Assembly: GCA_016715885.1 (NCBI GenBank)
Contig: JADJXL010000020.1
Span: 62,001-126,000, forward strand
Length of the DNA stretch: 64,000 nt
Source: Polyangiaceae bacterium
GTDB lineage: Bacteria > Myxococcota_A > Polyangia > Polyangiales > Polyangiaceae
Direction: 5' to 3'
Part shown: positions 54,499 to 63,747 of the stretch, in pieces
Layout: every line of letters starts with the position of its first letter
Numbering within the stretch: the stretch's first letter is position 1
Program-made: the position numbers and the translations under genes
Notes under the pieces: generated by a model
Database searches by the model: none
Seen by the model: the letters and a program-made list of their open reading frames with translations, nothing else
What the model was told of the DNA's origin: nothing

Positions 54499-55685
54499 GC
54501 GACGCCCCGCTCGTATTCGCGCAGATTCGTGAGCAGCGTGAATTTGTCTTGATGAGACTTCGTATTCAAGGCCGGAAGTTGGCTCGCGTCGAGCACCTTC
54601 ACGGTGCAACCGTGACGCGTTACCACGAGCCAATCACGAATGGGGACGTTGTTGATGATGTACGGATGGTGGCTCGTGATGAGAAACTGCAAGTCTCCTG
54701 ATCGTTCGAGGAGGTGATCGGTCACCTGTGATAGACAGTTGACGCCTAGGCTGTTCTCGAATTCGTCTATCAAGACGACCGTTCCGGCCGGTGCAAGGGC
54801 GAGCTCGAACAGGTGCATGAGGGTCCGAATCATACCCGACGAAATGCGATGATGAACGAGCAATCGAGGAACACCCCGCTCGCGCAACGCAACGGCAATC
54901 CACTCCGCCGGTATGTCGGGTCCTTCGGCTGCAGGATCGAATTCGCTCAGCTTCCCTACCTTGACTTCTTCGATTTGTTCGAATATGGCCTGATATTGGC
55001 TCACGACCTTCTTGAAGTCATCAGGAAAGCGGTTCTGCATGATGAGCATCTTGGCCATGACCGAGAGATTGCTGGCGTCACGCAGATCGTCGAGCGTCTT
55101 GAATTTCGATTCGGCACGCTCGAAGCGACGCGTGTCATACGGGAAGTATGTGCGGGTGAGCGCATGCGCATTACTGACGAGGAAACGGCGCATCGCACGG
55201 AAAATCGGCTTTATTTCTTCGTCTTCATTCAGCAGGCTAATGAGACTTTCTGTTTTCTTCAGGGATGGCATCGGTCGATCGCGGAGCACGAGATCGTCGT
55301 CACATCGATTGAAAAGTACGCTGCCGTCTTCGCGCGTAACCGACTCTTCGACGAAGCAAATATCTTCATAGCTCGCGTCGATTTCTCCATCCTCCTCCAG
55401 CATGTCATCGAGCATGTAAAACGCGCCGACCGACGCCGACGGTCGGCTGGTTGCCGCAGACCACACGTAGCGCTTACCGTCGATGGCAATCTCCATGGTC
55501 CAAGCGCAACCTGGTACGCGACGCGCTCCCTCGATAACAGCTTTGCTTACGCGACGGAGTGAATCCAGGATGAGTGTCTTGCCCACACCAGACATACCCA
55601 CGAGGAGATTGAATGGACCGAACTTGACCCTCTCCAATTTCCACTCACGCACCTTGTCTTCAAATTCAAACGCTTGAATCGTCAT
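54495..55685 (-). CDS. AAA/ABC-type ATPase (AAA_21/OLD-like), first gene of a possible defence pair
   Basis: About 396 residues from ATG 55685. NLLVGMSGVGKTLILDSLRR is Walker A, and after an inserted helical region (~100-290) come SSGMIRTLMHLFELALAP (signature region), TVVLIDEFENSLG as Walker B and LQFLITSHHPYIINNVPIRD as the H-loop. The order and the insert match AAA_21-type ATPases of the OLD, AbiL, PARIS and RloA groups. The next gene codes a TOPRIM/RloB-like protein with a four-base overlap, a pairing known in abortive-infection systems. No other defence gene lies here. Start also possible at GTG 55694. Confidence 0.75.
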   Translation of the reverse strand: MTIQAFEFEDKVREWKLERVKFGPFNLLVGMSGVGKTLILDSLRRVSKAVIEGARRVPGCAWTMEIAIDGKRYVWSAATSRPSASVGAFYMLDDMLEEDGEIDASYEDICFVEESVTREDGSVLFNRCDDDLVLRDRPMPSLKKTESLISLLNEDEEIKPIFRAMRRFLVSNAHALTRTYFPYDTRRFERAESKFKTLDDLRDASNLSVMAKMLIMQNRFPDDFKKVVSQYQAIFEQIEEVKVGKLSEFDPAAEGPDIPAEWIAVALRERGVPRLLVHHRISSGMIRTLMHLFELALAPAGTVVLIDEFENSLGVNCLSQVTDHLLERSGDLQFLITSHHPYIINNVPIRDWLVVTRHGCTVKVLDASQLPALNTKSHQDKFTLLTNLREYERGVA

Positions 55686-56388
55686 GTTTTTCACCAGTGT
55701 GGTGTACTACTGTCGACGGCGCACAGCGAGCGAAACGATCGTGCTCGGGCCTCAATCGTTCAGGTCACTTCTCGACGAGCCAGCATTCGCGGTGGTCCTG
55801 AAATTCCCCGGGGAAAGCATGGCCGCGACAGTCGCATTTTCCCGTCTCGCACGCAAGAGGGTTTTGCGAACTGCTACGCTCCCACAAAAGTGACGAAACA
55901 CACCACGTAACACCCTCGTCGCGTGCGGGTACGGCCGGCCGACCGCCGGTAACGTGAGCCATCGGCCCGTGCACGCCTGTCCGACACGTGTGCAAGCCAT
56001 CGAGATACGCGTAACGGCCATCGCGACGTGCGGGCAAGCCATCGCGATGCGCGTAACGGCCACTGAGATGCGCGTAACGGCCATCGAGACGCGCGGGCAA
56101 GCCATCGAGACACGCGTAACGGTCGTCGAGATACGCGTAACAGCTATCGAGACTGCATGTGCAAGTCATCGCGACGCGCGTAACGGCCATCGCGATGCGC
56201 GGGCAAGCCATCGCGATGTGCGTAACGGCCATCGAGACACGCGTAACGGTCGTCGCGACGTGCGGGCAGCCGTCGTGGGCGTGCTGAACGGCCATCCATG
56301 ATCAATAAACTTGTTCCATCCGCGCCTTCTCGACTACCGTCTAGACCGTTCACGGAGTGCTCACCGGGACGAGGAGCAGCAGGATCGC
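55686..56388. other. Intergenic region with 21-bp repeats, no supported gene
   Basis: A 703-base divergent region between the ATPase and WD40 genes. Its middle (55996-56262) is the 21-bp repeat block listed separately. Outside it I see no gene, hairpin or promoter I could defend; the site GAGGAGCAGCAGG at 56370-56385 belongs to the WD40 gene. Confidence 0.5.
55996..56262. repeat. 21-bp tandem repeats, about 13 units
   Basis: Units have the form GCCATCG(A/C)GA(T/C)(A/G)CGCGTAACG or the variant ending GCGGGCAA. The forward strand could read as the heptad A-I-E-T-R-V-T, the reverse as D-G-R-Y-A-H-R, but no start with a ribosome site or signal is linked to either, so I treat it as non-coding. 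A multiple of three with periodic CG dinucleotides. Confidence 0.75.
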
Positions 56389-58989
56389 ATGGCAAAGCAG
56401 GCGACGCAGGATGCGCGGCAAAAGTTGGCGGTTGGAGTCATTGCCGTCGGCGTGTCGATGCTCGTCGGGGGCGGCGTATGGTGGGTCGTCCAGCAGCGAA
56501 GGACGGCGCTATCCGCCACGGAGGCGGCGCAACAAGCAAAAGCCGCGCAGCAGGATGCCTTGCGCGCTTCGCAGATGGCAGGTGCGCGCGAGCTGCTTGG
56601 AACGGGCAAGCCGCATCTGGCCGCGCTCGTGCTCGCCTCTGTCGACTCGCCGGACAAAGCGCGCGGATGGTCACAATTGGCCGTCGACCTCCTGAAACAA
56701 GGATGGCCGAAAACCACGTTGTACCACGACGCCGCAGTCACTTTCTCCGCGTGGAGCCCCGACGGAAAACGCATCGTCACCGTCACCGGGTCGGCCAATA
56801 CGGCGCACGTGTGGAACGCCAACGGCTCGGCTGCTGCGATTGACTTGAAAGGCCACAAGGGCTGGGTGAATTCGGCCGCGTGGAGCCCCGATGGCAAGCG
56901 CATCGTCACCGTCTCCGAAGACAAGACCGCGCGCGTCTGGAACGCCGACGGCTCGGGCACGCCCGTGGTGCTTTCGGGTCACACCGGCGAGGTCATCTCG
57001 GCCGCATGGAGCCCCGACGGCACGCGCATCGTCACGGCGTCGAGCGACAAGACCGCTCGGGTGTGGAACGCGAGCGGCGCGGGCAAACCCGTGGTGCTCG
57101 ATGGACATCCGGACGTGGTCCGATCCGCGACGTGGAGCTCGAGCGGAAAGTACATCATCACGGTCGCCAAGAACGACATGGTCGTCCGCGTATGGAAGGT
57201 GGATGGCTCGGCGCCGCGTTTGCTCGAAGGGCATCAAGGTATCATTCGCGCGGCGACGTGGAGCCCTGATGGAATTCGCATCGTCACGGCGTCTGAAGAT
57301 TACCTTGGATGCGTCTGGTATGCTGATGCATCGGCGAATGCCGTGGACTTGCAGGGTCACGCCGGGGTCGTGACGTCGGCGGCTTTCAGCGCCGATGGCA
57401 AGCGCGTCGTCACCACGTCGTCCGATGGCACGGCGCGCGTGTGGAACGCGGATGGCTCGGGCGAGGCCATCGTTCTCAAAGATGGCACCTTGGGCGTGAA
57501 GTCTGCTTCGTGGAGCCCCGGCGGAAAGCGCATTCTCACGACGAACGATTCCGGCCAAGTGCGCTTGTGGAATGCGGACGGCTCGGGCAAGCCGATGACG
57601 CTCGAAGGGTCGCACGCGACATGGAGCCACGATGGCCGGCGCATTGCCACATCGAAGGACAAGGTCGCGTGGATTCGGAATGCGGATGGGTCAGGCGAGC
57701 CCATTGCGCTGAGGGGGCACGAGGGACCGGTCGATTCGGTTGCATGGAGCCCCGATGGAACGCAGTTGCTCACGCATTCCGAGGACAAGACGGCGCGCGT
57801 ATGGGACTCCTTTCGATCGGCGCAGGTTTCGAATGGCCACTTGCGGCACATCAGTGGGGCGGCGTTCAGCCCTGATGGAGTTCGCATTGCCACGGCGTCG
57901 TTCGACAACACCGTCCGCGTAGGCAATGTGGATGGTTCGGGCAAACCGGTGATTCTGAAGGGGCATGAAGGCGACGTTTGGGCTGTCGCCTGGAGTCCCG
58001 ATGGCAAGCGCATTGCGTCGGTGGCATCGGACATGACCGCGCGCGTGTGGAATGCCGATGGCTCGGGCACGCCGGTGGTGCTCAAGGGGCGCAAGGGTTT
58101 CGATACTGTGGTCGTGTGGAGCCCGGATGGAAAGCGTATCGTCACGGCGCCCGCTGACAACAGCGCGTGCATTTGGAACGCCGACGGTTCGGGCAAACCG
58201 GTCCTATTGGATGGGTATCGAGGTGAAGCGAAGGTATCTGTGCAATCGTGGAGCCCCGATGGAAAGCTTTTCGTTGCGCCGTCCGCGGGTGACGTTGCGA
58301 GCATTTGGAATGCCGACGGATCGGGCAAGCCGGTCGTGCTGAAGGGTCACGGCGGGGCGGTCCAGTTTGCTGCATGGAGCGCGGATGGCAAGCGTATCGT
58401 CACGGCATCGGCGGACAAGACGGTGCGCATATGGAATGCGGATGGCTCGGGCGCCGGGGTGCTCATGGGTCACGACGGGGCGGTGACGTCTGCATCGTGG
58501 AGCGCGGATGGAAAGAGCATTCTCACGGGGTCGGACGATCACACGGCACGCGTATGGGATGCCGAGCGTCCGGGTACGTTCGTCGCATTGAAGGGACATG
58601 GGGATCGCGTTCAATGGGCGGTGTGGAGTCCCGATGGGAAGCGCGTGGTGACGACGTCGAAGGACGAGACGGCGCGCGTGTGGAACGCGGATGGATCGGG
58701 TGAGCCGATTGTTTTGAAGGGGCACGTGCGTGGATTTGGCGGCGTTGCGTGGAGCTCGGACGGCAAGCGCATCGTTTCGACGACGCCGTGGGCTCGTCAT
58801 GAATCGGAGGACAAGAGCGCACGCGTGTGGCTCGTGGATGCCGCGATGCTTCAACAGGCGATTCGTTCTGCGACGGCCGATTGCCTCACGCCTGCGCAGC
58901 GCGAGATGTATTTGGTCGAGACCGAATCCGATGCGAAGAAGGGTTTTGATGCGTGCAGGAAGGCGCTCGAGGCTCCGGCGGGGAAGTAG
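56389..58989 (+). CDS. Membrane-anchored WD40 repeat protein (17 repeats)
   Basis: About 866 residues from ATG 56389 (GAGGAG site upstream). An N-terminal helix LAVGVIAVGVSMLVGGGVWW anchors it, then a coiled region with AQQAKAAQQDALRASQMAGA and a TPR-like stretch (~65-115). From ~125 to 830 I count 17 WD40 units of ~41 residues, each with G-H ... S-A-A-W-S-P-D-G-K-R-I-V-T-x-S-x-D-x-T-A-R-V-W-N-A-D-G-S-G. Two or three propellers may result. The tail CLTPAQREMYLVETESDAKK is the usual end of myxobacterial WD40 kinase proteins, but no kinase domain is present. Some units are degenerate (57600-57690, 58200-58290). Confidence 0.85.
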   Translation: MAKQATQDARQKLAVGVIAVGVSMLVGGGVWWVVQQRRTALSATEAAQQAKAAQQDALRASQMAGARELLGTGKPHLAALVLASVDSPDKARGWSQLAVDLLKQGWPKTTLYHDAAVTFSAWSPDGKRIVTVTGSANTAHVWNANGSAAAIDLKGHKGWVNSAAWSPDGKRIVTVSEDKTARVWNADGSGTPVVLSGHTGEVISAAWSPDGTRIVTASSDKTARVWNASGAGKPVVLDGHPDVVRSATWSSSGKYIITVAKNDMVVRVWKVDGSAPRLLEGHQGIIRAATWSPDGIRIVTASEDYLGCVWYADASANAVDLQGHAGVVTSAAFSADGKRVVTTSSDGTARVWNADGSGEAIVLKDGTLGVKSASWSPGGKRILTTNDSGQVRLWNADGSGKPMTLEGSHATWSHDGRRIATSKDKVAWIRNADGSGEPIALRGHEGPVDSVAWSPDGTQLLTHSEDKTARVWDSFRSAQVSNGHLRHISGAAFSPDGVRIATASFDNTVRVGNVDGSGKPVILKGHEGDVWAVAWSPDGKRIASVASDMTARVWNADGSGTPVVLKGRKGFDTVVVWSPDGKRIVTAPADNSACIWNADGSGKPVLLDGYRGEAKVSVQSWSPDGKLFVAPSAGDVASIWNADGSGKPVVLKGHGGAVQFAAWSADGKRIVTASADKTVRIWNADGSGAGVLMGHDGAVTSASWSADGKSILTGSDDHTARVWDAERPGTFVALKGHGDRVQWAVWSPDGKRVVTTSKDETARVWNADGSGEPIVLKGHVRGFGGVAWSSDGKRIVSTTPWARHESEDKSARVWLVDAAMLQQAIRSATADCLTPAQREMYLVETESDAKKGFDACRKALEAPAGK

Positions 58990-59046
58990 GACGCTCGTCA
59001 CGCGAATGCGATTGACTTTCCCTAGTAACCCGCGATAGGGTGCATC

Positions 59047-59673
59047 ATGTTTCGCTCTTTGCCCGCTCTCGCTCTTGCACTGGCTCTCTTCTCGCCCGCG
59101 TTCGCGCGTGCCGATGTGCCTCCGCCCGATGGTCAACGCCGCGTATCGTACCGCTTTCGAGTGGACGGCGTAGCGAAGCTATCGCCCGATCATATCATCG
59201 TCGTGTATCCTTGGAGCTTGTCGAACGGGGCTCCGACGCGCGAGCAAACGGTGGCGCCCGATGGTGAATGGGTTTCCGTGGGCAGGCGCAGCTATAGGCC
59301 AGAGCTTCATGTGGTTCGCAAGGCCGACTACGAGGAATTCGTAAAAACGCATGTCGCTCCGGAGGGGCGTGAGCAGGATGATCCGGCCCTTGATGCATTC
59401 CTGTCGAAAGGCGCAAAATGCAATCTCGGGCCGATGCCGAATCACACGATATCGGAAGATGATCCGCGCAGTGCGGTCGAAGAGATCTTCGTTGCGCAGA
59501 CCATCAGCGATACGTCGTGTGTATTGACGAGGGTGAACACTCGAGCGAATGCGCCGAAGAGCGGGGGATGCGCTGGATGCACCACGAGCGACAATCAGGT
59601 TGCGTCGGGCATTGGTCTTGCCGGACTGCTTTTCGGGCTCGGCGTGCTCGTGAGAAGGCGCAGGCGGGGTTAG
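59047..59673 (+). CDS. Secreted protein with a MYXO-CTERM-like sorting tail
   Basis: 208 residues with signal MFRSLPALALALALFSPAFA and a body rich in charged residues that I cannot assign (VSYRFRVDGVAKLSPDHIIV). The C-terminus has GGCAGCTT, a hydrophobic run GIGLAGLLFGLGVLV and RRRRRG. That is the Cys-motif/TM/Arg-cluster tripartite tail of MYXO-CTERM and related sorting signals, by which the protein is processed and anchored to the surface in myxobacteria. The ATG 59047 start lies just downstream of the WD40 gene (57-base gap), same strand. Confidence 0.65.
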   Translation: MFRSLPALALALALFSPAFARADVPPPDGQRRVSYRFRVDGVAKLSPDHIIVVYPWSLSNGAPTREQTVAPDGEWVSVGRRSYRPELHVVRKADYEEFVKTHVAPEGREQDDPALDAFLSKGAKCNLGPMPNHTISEDDPRSAVEEIFVAQTISDTSCVLTRVNTRANAPKSGGCAGCTTSDNQVASGIGLAGLLFGLGVLVRRRRRG

Positions 59674-59834
59674 GGCGGAACGCCGTATGGTTTTTCTCGG
59701 CGAACGTTTTTCTTGACCAAGGGTTCGTCCGTGCTACCGTCCGCCCGTGCGCTTCTACAAGCTCGTCAACATCCTTGACGGAGAAGTAAAATTTTACGCT
59801 TCCCAGCCGCGGTCTCCCGTGGTAAAGGAGATGC

Positions 59835-60727
59835 ATGACCACGACTGCTCCAGGGCCTCAGATGGTCAATCCGCAACGGGTCAAACGTCGCCGAACTGCG
59901 GGCGGCGAGGTGCCGTTCGACGACGACCCTACCGAGTATCCTGAAAGCGAAGTCATGTGCCGGGAGCCGGTCGAGACCGAGATTTGCCTGCAGCTCCAGC
60001 CGGTGTTGCGCCGGTTTCTGGCAGAGCGGGGGATCGTCGCTTTCGTTGGCTCGGACAATTTCATTTATTGGGTCAAAAGGGAAACATCAAGGCGTGCGTA
60101 GCGCCGGACATTTACGTGCTCCCTGGCATCGCCCCAACGAGTCGCCCGACGAAGTGGGCGGGCACCAAAGACGAGCAGTGTTGGAAGACGTGGATTCATC
60201 AAGTGGTGCCGAGTGTTGCGATCGAGGTAAAAGCGCGGCGCGTGCCGCGCAAGGATGAGCTGCAATCGCCATCTCGCCACGATGCTTTGGGGACCAAGGA
60301 ATTGATCGTCTTCGATCCGTTCCACCATCGACGCCGGGCTCCACGAAAGCGCTTCGCCGTCTACCGAAGGGACGCCGTTGGCAAGCTCGTGATCGTGCTC
60401 GAGACCAATGACGATCGGGTGCATTCCGAGCAGCTCGATGCGTTCATCGTGGCTCAAGATGAAGGGGACGACGCGCTCTTGCGGCTTGGCGTGGGTCCGA
60501 ACGGGGAAAACCTCTTGCCGTTCGAATCGGAGCTCGTGGAGCTGGAGACTCGGCGCGCGGAAGAAGCGGCGCAGCGTGCAGAGCATGAGGCGCGCATGCG
60601 ACAAGAAGAAGCGCGGATGCGACAGGAAGAAGCGCGACGTGCAGAGGACGCGATCCGCCGCGCACAAGAGCTCGAAGCGGAACTTGCGCGCCTACGTGCG
60701 GGCACGAGCAAACGCCGAACGCGATAG
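59835..60727 (+). pseudogene. Uma2 family nuclease (DUF820), frameshifted
   Basis: ATG 59835 (AAGGAG upstream) opens MTTTAPGPQMVNPQRVKRRR, with EICLQLQPVLRRFLAERG, then DNFIYWVKRETSRRA and a stop. The sequel, one frame over, is GNIKACVAPDIYVLPGIAPT, then SVAIEVKARRVPRKDEL, KELIVFDPFHHRRRAP and a coiled tail EARMRQEEARMRQEEARRAE. The V-A-P-D-I-Y-V and E-V-K blocks are the PD-(D/E)xK core of Uma2. Removing one A from the run at 60075-60078 gives YWVKGNIKACVAPD, one ~297-residue protein. Sequencing error or recent decay. Confidence 0.75.
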
Positions 60728-60800
60728 GTCGTATCGGCTCGGCCGCCGGCGTGCAGCGGAAGCTTGCCCGTGTGTGCGGCCAAGGACGACGCGTCATCGA

Positions 60801-61841
60801 TCATCGTGGGGCCGCGCGAGCACCGAGCATTTTCTCGAGCGATATCTCCACGCAATCGGTCAAAGCGCCAAGATGGTAGCCTCCCTCGAGCCCCAGCACG
60901 ACCCCCACGCGCCCGCATTCCCTTGCAATGTCGAGTATCTCTGCAACGAGCTGCCCATAACCTTCGGTCGTGAGACTCATTCCCGTTCCGCGTTTTCCAC
61001 CGAGCGGGTCGTCGATGTGCGCATCGAATCCCGCAGAGACCAGGACGAGATTCGGCCGGAATGCAACGAGCTGTGGACGAATTCTTTGCAGCGCTGCGAC
61101 ATATTCGGTATTGCCGGCAGGCGGCTTCAGCGGCACGTTCACGGTATGGTCGCGGCCTTTTCCTTCGCCCGTTTCCGATGCCCAACCCGATAGCGGATAA
61201 AAACGCACCGACGGATACCGGTGCATCGAAACGAAAAGCACATCATCGCGCGCATAAAAAATATCCTGCGTCCCATTGCCGTGGTGCACGTCGATGTCGA
61301 TGACGAGCACCCTCGGGAGCTGCTTGCGACGAATCGCATATTGCGCTCCCACCGCAATCGGGTTGATGAAGCAAAACCCCATCGCTCGATCCCGCGTCGC
61401 GTGGTGCCCCGGTAGACCCAATGAGAAGGCACTCCGCGCGCGACCGTCGACCACCGCGTCGATGCACGACAATAACCCCGCAACCGACGCACGTAGGGCA
61501 CCGGCGGTCCCTGCGGAGATTTCCGTATCCGGATCTTTTGGATAAAGTCGAACGCTGCGACCGCCATTCGTTCGTAACGCCTGATCCACTTTGCAGATCT
61601 GCTTCCATAGCTCAGGGTCGTGCGTGTCGCAGATGAATCGATCGGCTGCCCGCGCATAGGGGCTTTCCGTTTCGAGCTGCACGCGACGCCCCACGGATCG
61701 ATCGAGCGCCGCCCGGGCGGCCTCCATTCGCTGTTTACTCGTGACCGATGCGCCCTTGCGCCCCATTTCAGCGTGATGGTTCAGCGACGTTGCGGAAAAG
61801 TAGGCGATGACCGGATTGTCATTCGAATGATTGGCGATCAT
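60801..61841 (-). CDS. Histone-deacetylase-family (acetylpolyamine / acetoin-utilisation-like) deacetylase
   Basis: 346 residues. Motifs of the class II HDAC / AcuC-AphA superfamily: GLPGHHATRDRAMGFCFIN with the catalytic His-His pair, VIDIDVHHGNGTQDIFY with zinc ligands Asp and His, SAGFDAHIDDPLG with the third ligand Asp, and LEGGYHLGA with the active-site Tyr. It should remove acetyl groups from a small amine or a protein Lys, in the cytosol. Length and motif order are normal. The substrate cannot be read from sequence. The gene stands alone. Confidence 0.85.
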   Translation of the reverse strand: MIANHSNDNPVIAYFSATSLNHHAEMGRKGASVTSKQRMEAARAALDRSVGRRVQLETESPYARAADRFICDTHDPELWKQICKVDQALRTNGGRSVRLYPKDPDTEISAGTAGALRASVAGLLSCIDAVVDGRARSAFSLGLPGHHATRDRAMGFCFINPIAVGAQYAIRRKQLPRVLVIDIDVHHGNGTQDIFYARDDVLFVSMHRYPSVRFYPLSGWASETGEGKGRDHTVNVPLKPPAGNTEYVAALQRIRPQLVAFRPNLVLVSAGFDAHIDDPLGGKRGTGMSLTTEGYGQLVAEILDIARECGRVGVVLGLEGGYHLGALTDCVEISLEKMLGARAAPR

Positions 61842-62072
61842 GCGCGGTGTTCCTTCGATGCACCGGTTGACGTGCAGCGGCGTGCGATCTTAGCCCAGCA
61901 CGCCATGACGAGCCAGTTTCCAGGGGCGCAAGCATTTTTTCGGCTCCTCGACGCCCATTCAGTGCAACTTGCTTCACCGTCTCAATCTGTGATCTCGACA
62001 TCAGTTGCGGCGTCAGTCGTCACCTCCGCGTTTTTTCTTGCAATGCGGCGTGATCGCTGAAAATATCGAAAA

Positions 62073-62984
62073 ATGCGACACACAATTCCAAAGCATCTCG
62101 TTTCCTATTGGACTTGGACCCTTGCCGCCTTCGTCGTCGCAGTGCCTGCATGCGGCGCATCGGATCCGACGGCGGGAACGGGCGCTGCGGCGCCGACCGG
62201 CTCGGGCGGAGTGGGAGGGCAGGGAGGTCAAGGCTCGGGCGCCAGCGGTGGGGACAGCGCGTCGTCGGGGTTCATCCCGAGCACCTCGTCGTCGGGCAGC
62301 GGCGGGACGGGAGCCGGCGGCGGTTGCGGTGCGCCTGCAATGGCCGAATGCCAGACCGTCGCCGATTGCGACGATGGCGATGCAAGCACGACCGATGCTT
62401 GCGTCGTCGTCAATCCGGGCAAGGAGTTCGAGACCAACGTATGCGTGCACGTGCCGTGCGAAGGTGACGGTTGCACGTCGCAATCCGTGGATCCGACGTG
62501 CGCATCGGGCGACGACACGGTGGTTTATCCGCCCTTCGTGCCGCTCGAACCACCCGATGTTCCGGCCAATTGCGCCAATGGTTTCGAGCTCACGAACGCT
62601 TCCGGTGCGCCGAATTATGTGATTCATTCGAAGAACCCCGCGGGTTCGCAAGCGCTCACGCTGGACCTCGATTTTGCGACGTACACGGCGCCCGATGGTC
62701 TCATCATCACCGGCACCGATGGCAATTGCCAGCCGTATGTGCTCTTCGAAAGCTGCCGCTTGAAGACGGCGGACCAGCCCTTCAGCGCCTACGGCAATGG
62801 CAAAGAGCGGCCCGACGACATTGCTCTACGGCATTTCGATTTGCAATTGCGTCCGGGGACGACCGAATTGACGTTCGATTTCAGCAAGGTGTCGACGCCG
62901 ATGTACGTCCGGGTCCTCGGCTTGTGCGATTTCGACTTGGCCACGGCCACGGGCGTCGCGTGGTTCTCGCTCGTGCCGCCGTAG
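62073..62984 (+). CDS. Hypothetical lipoprotein with Cys-rich region
   Basis: 303 residues. Signal ends in AVPACGAS (lipobox), then a Gly/Ser-rich linker (GSGGVGGQGGQGSGASGGDS) and a Cys-rich segment CQTVADCDDGDASTTDACVV that follows the C-x(5)-C-x-D-G-D-x-C-T-x-D-x-C pattern of myxobacterial Cys repeats. The C-terminal ~170 residues are beta-rich (DLDFATYTAPDGLIITGTDG). Function unknown. No neighbour on the same strand. Confidence 0.6.
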   Translation: MRHTIPKHLVSYWTWTLAAFVVAVPACGASDPTAGTGAAAPTGSGGVGGQGGQGSGASGGDSASSGFIPSTSSSGSGGTGAGGGCGAPAMAECQTVADCDDGDASTTDACVVVNPGKEFETNVCVHVPCEGDGCTSQSVDPTCASGDDTVVYPPFVPLEPPDVPANCANGFELTNASGAPNYVIHSKNPAGSQALTLDLDFATYTAPDGLIITGTDGNCQPYVLFESCRLKTADQPFSAYGNGKERPDDIALRHFDLQLRPGTTELTFDFSKVSTPMYVRVLGLCDFDLATATGVAWFSLVPP

Positions 62985-62998
62985 GAAACGATTACGTT

Positions 62999-63226
62999 TT
63001 ACGACATCATCTTGTTCGTCGTATGAACGCGTTCGGCGGCCATTTCCTCGCGCAGCGCGGTCAAGCCATCCGATAGCAGCGTCTGTATCGTTTCGGCCGA
63101 TTCGGGGTCGAATCGCAACGAAATCGCGCCAATGTGGAGCGTCACGACGCCGCATGCCGCGCAATAATCCATTTTGCCCATGCCGTTCTTCGCAAGCGGC
63201 GCGTGAAAACAACGCAATCGATTCAT
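62999..63226 (-). CDS. Small Cys-motif protein, unknown
   Basis: 75 residues from ATG 63226 with GGAGGG upstream: MNRLRCFHAPLAKNGMGKMD, then YCAACGVVTLHIGAISLRFD. One CxxC suggests metal binding. The start ATG overlaps the stop of 63223-63480 (ATGA), so it is coupled to that membrane protein. The frame continuing upstream to 63358 is a shadow and excluded. Confidence 0.45.
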   Translation of the reverse strand: MNRLRCFHAPLAKNGMGKMDYCAACGVVTLHIGAISLRFDPESAETIQTLLSDGLTALREEMAAERVHTTNKMMS

Positions 63227-63480
63227 GATCCCTCCATGTGCCGGTAGCTCGAAACGAACGCGCCGAAGGCCACGACGACGCTGACGGCAAGCCCCACGGG
63301 TGAGAGGATACCGTTCATGTAACCGAAGCCACCAAAAACAAACGCGCCGATGGCGCAAAATCCGTAAGCGAGCGCGCGTTCGTCATCTGGTTGCCCTCGC
63401 ACAAACCACTCGATGCGCGGCCGAGTCGTTCGCGCCGTCGAGGACGAAATGCGGCTGAATTGCTCGTAGTTGGCTGCCAT
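63223..63480 (-). CDS. Small two-helix membrane protein, unknown
   Basis: 85 residues from ATG 63480 (MAANYEQFSRISSSTARTTR). Two hydrophobic segments follow, AYGFCAIGAFVFGGFGYMNG and SPVGLAVSVVVAFGAFVSSY. It forms a two-gene unit with the small Cys protein (overlapping stop and start). The in-frame stretch from 63543 has no ribosome site. Confidence 0.5.
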   Translation of the reverse strand: MAANYEQFSRISSSTARTTRPRIEWFVRGQPDDERALAYGFCAIGAFVFGGFGYMNGILSPVGLAVSVVVAFGAFVSSYRHMEGS

Positions 63481-63592
63481 GACGACAGACTCTACCAGAT
63501 CTTGTTGAAGGTGACAATGAAAATCGTTTTCAAATTCTGGCACGAGGAAAGAAGGCGAATGTGCGGCATCTTTCCAGGAGAGGGTGCCAGCG

Positions 63593-63712
63593 CCTCACCC
63601 CCGGCCCCTCCCAACGCTTCGCGTTGCGGCGAGGGGAGATTCTGTATTGAAACGAGGCTCTTTCCCCCTCTCCGCGGGGTTTTACCCGGGGAGAGGGGGC
63701 CAGGGGGTGAGG
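63593..63712. repeat. Inverted-repeat intergenic element (REP-like)
   Basis: Left arm CCTCACCCCCGGCCCCTC pairs with right arm GAGGGGGCCAGGGGGTGAGG (imperfect). The interior holds two more hairpins, AACGCTTCGCGTT and CCTCTCCGCGGGG/CCGGGGAGAGG. Similar CCTCACCCCC-bounded palindromes are scattered in many proteobacterial genomes as intergenic repeats; transcript-end folding is possible. Confidence 0.6.
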
Positions 63713-63747
63713 TGCGAAAAGGCTACGATTTCCCGATGAACACCATC

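Noticed and set aside
54499..54633. Frame extension upstream of the TOPRIM-like gene
   Set aside because: It lies inside the ATPase gene and the segment (MARGNASRLHREG) lacks conservation signs; GTG at 54498 overlapping the ATPase stop is the usual coupled layout.
55954..56301. Forward frame with heptads AIETRVT and reverse frame DGRYAHRDG
   Set aside because: Satellite DNA read in both directions; no ribosome site, signal or homologue. Kept only as a repeat.
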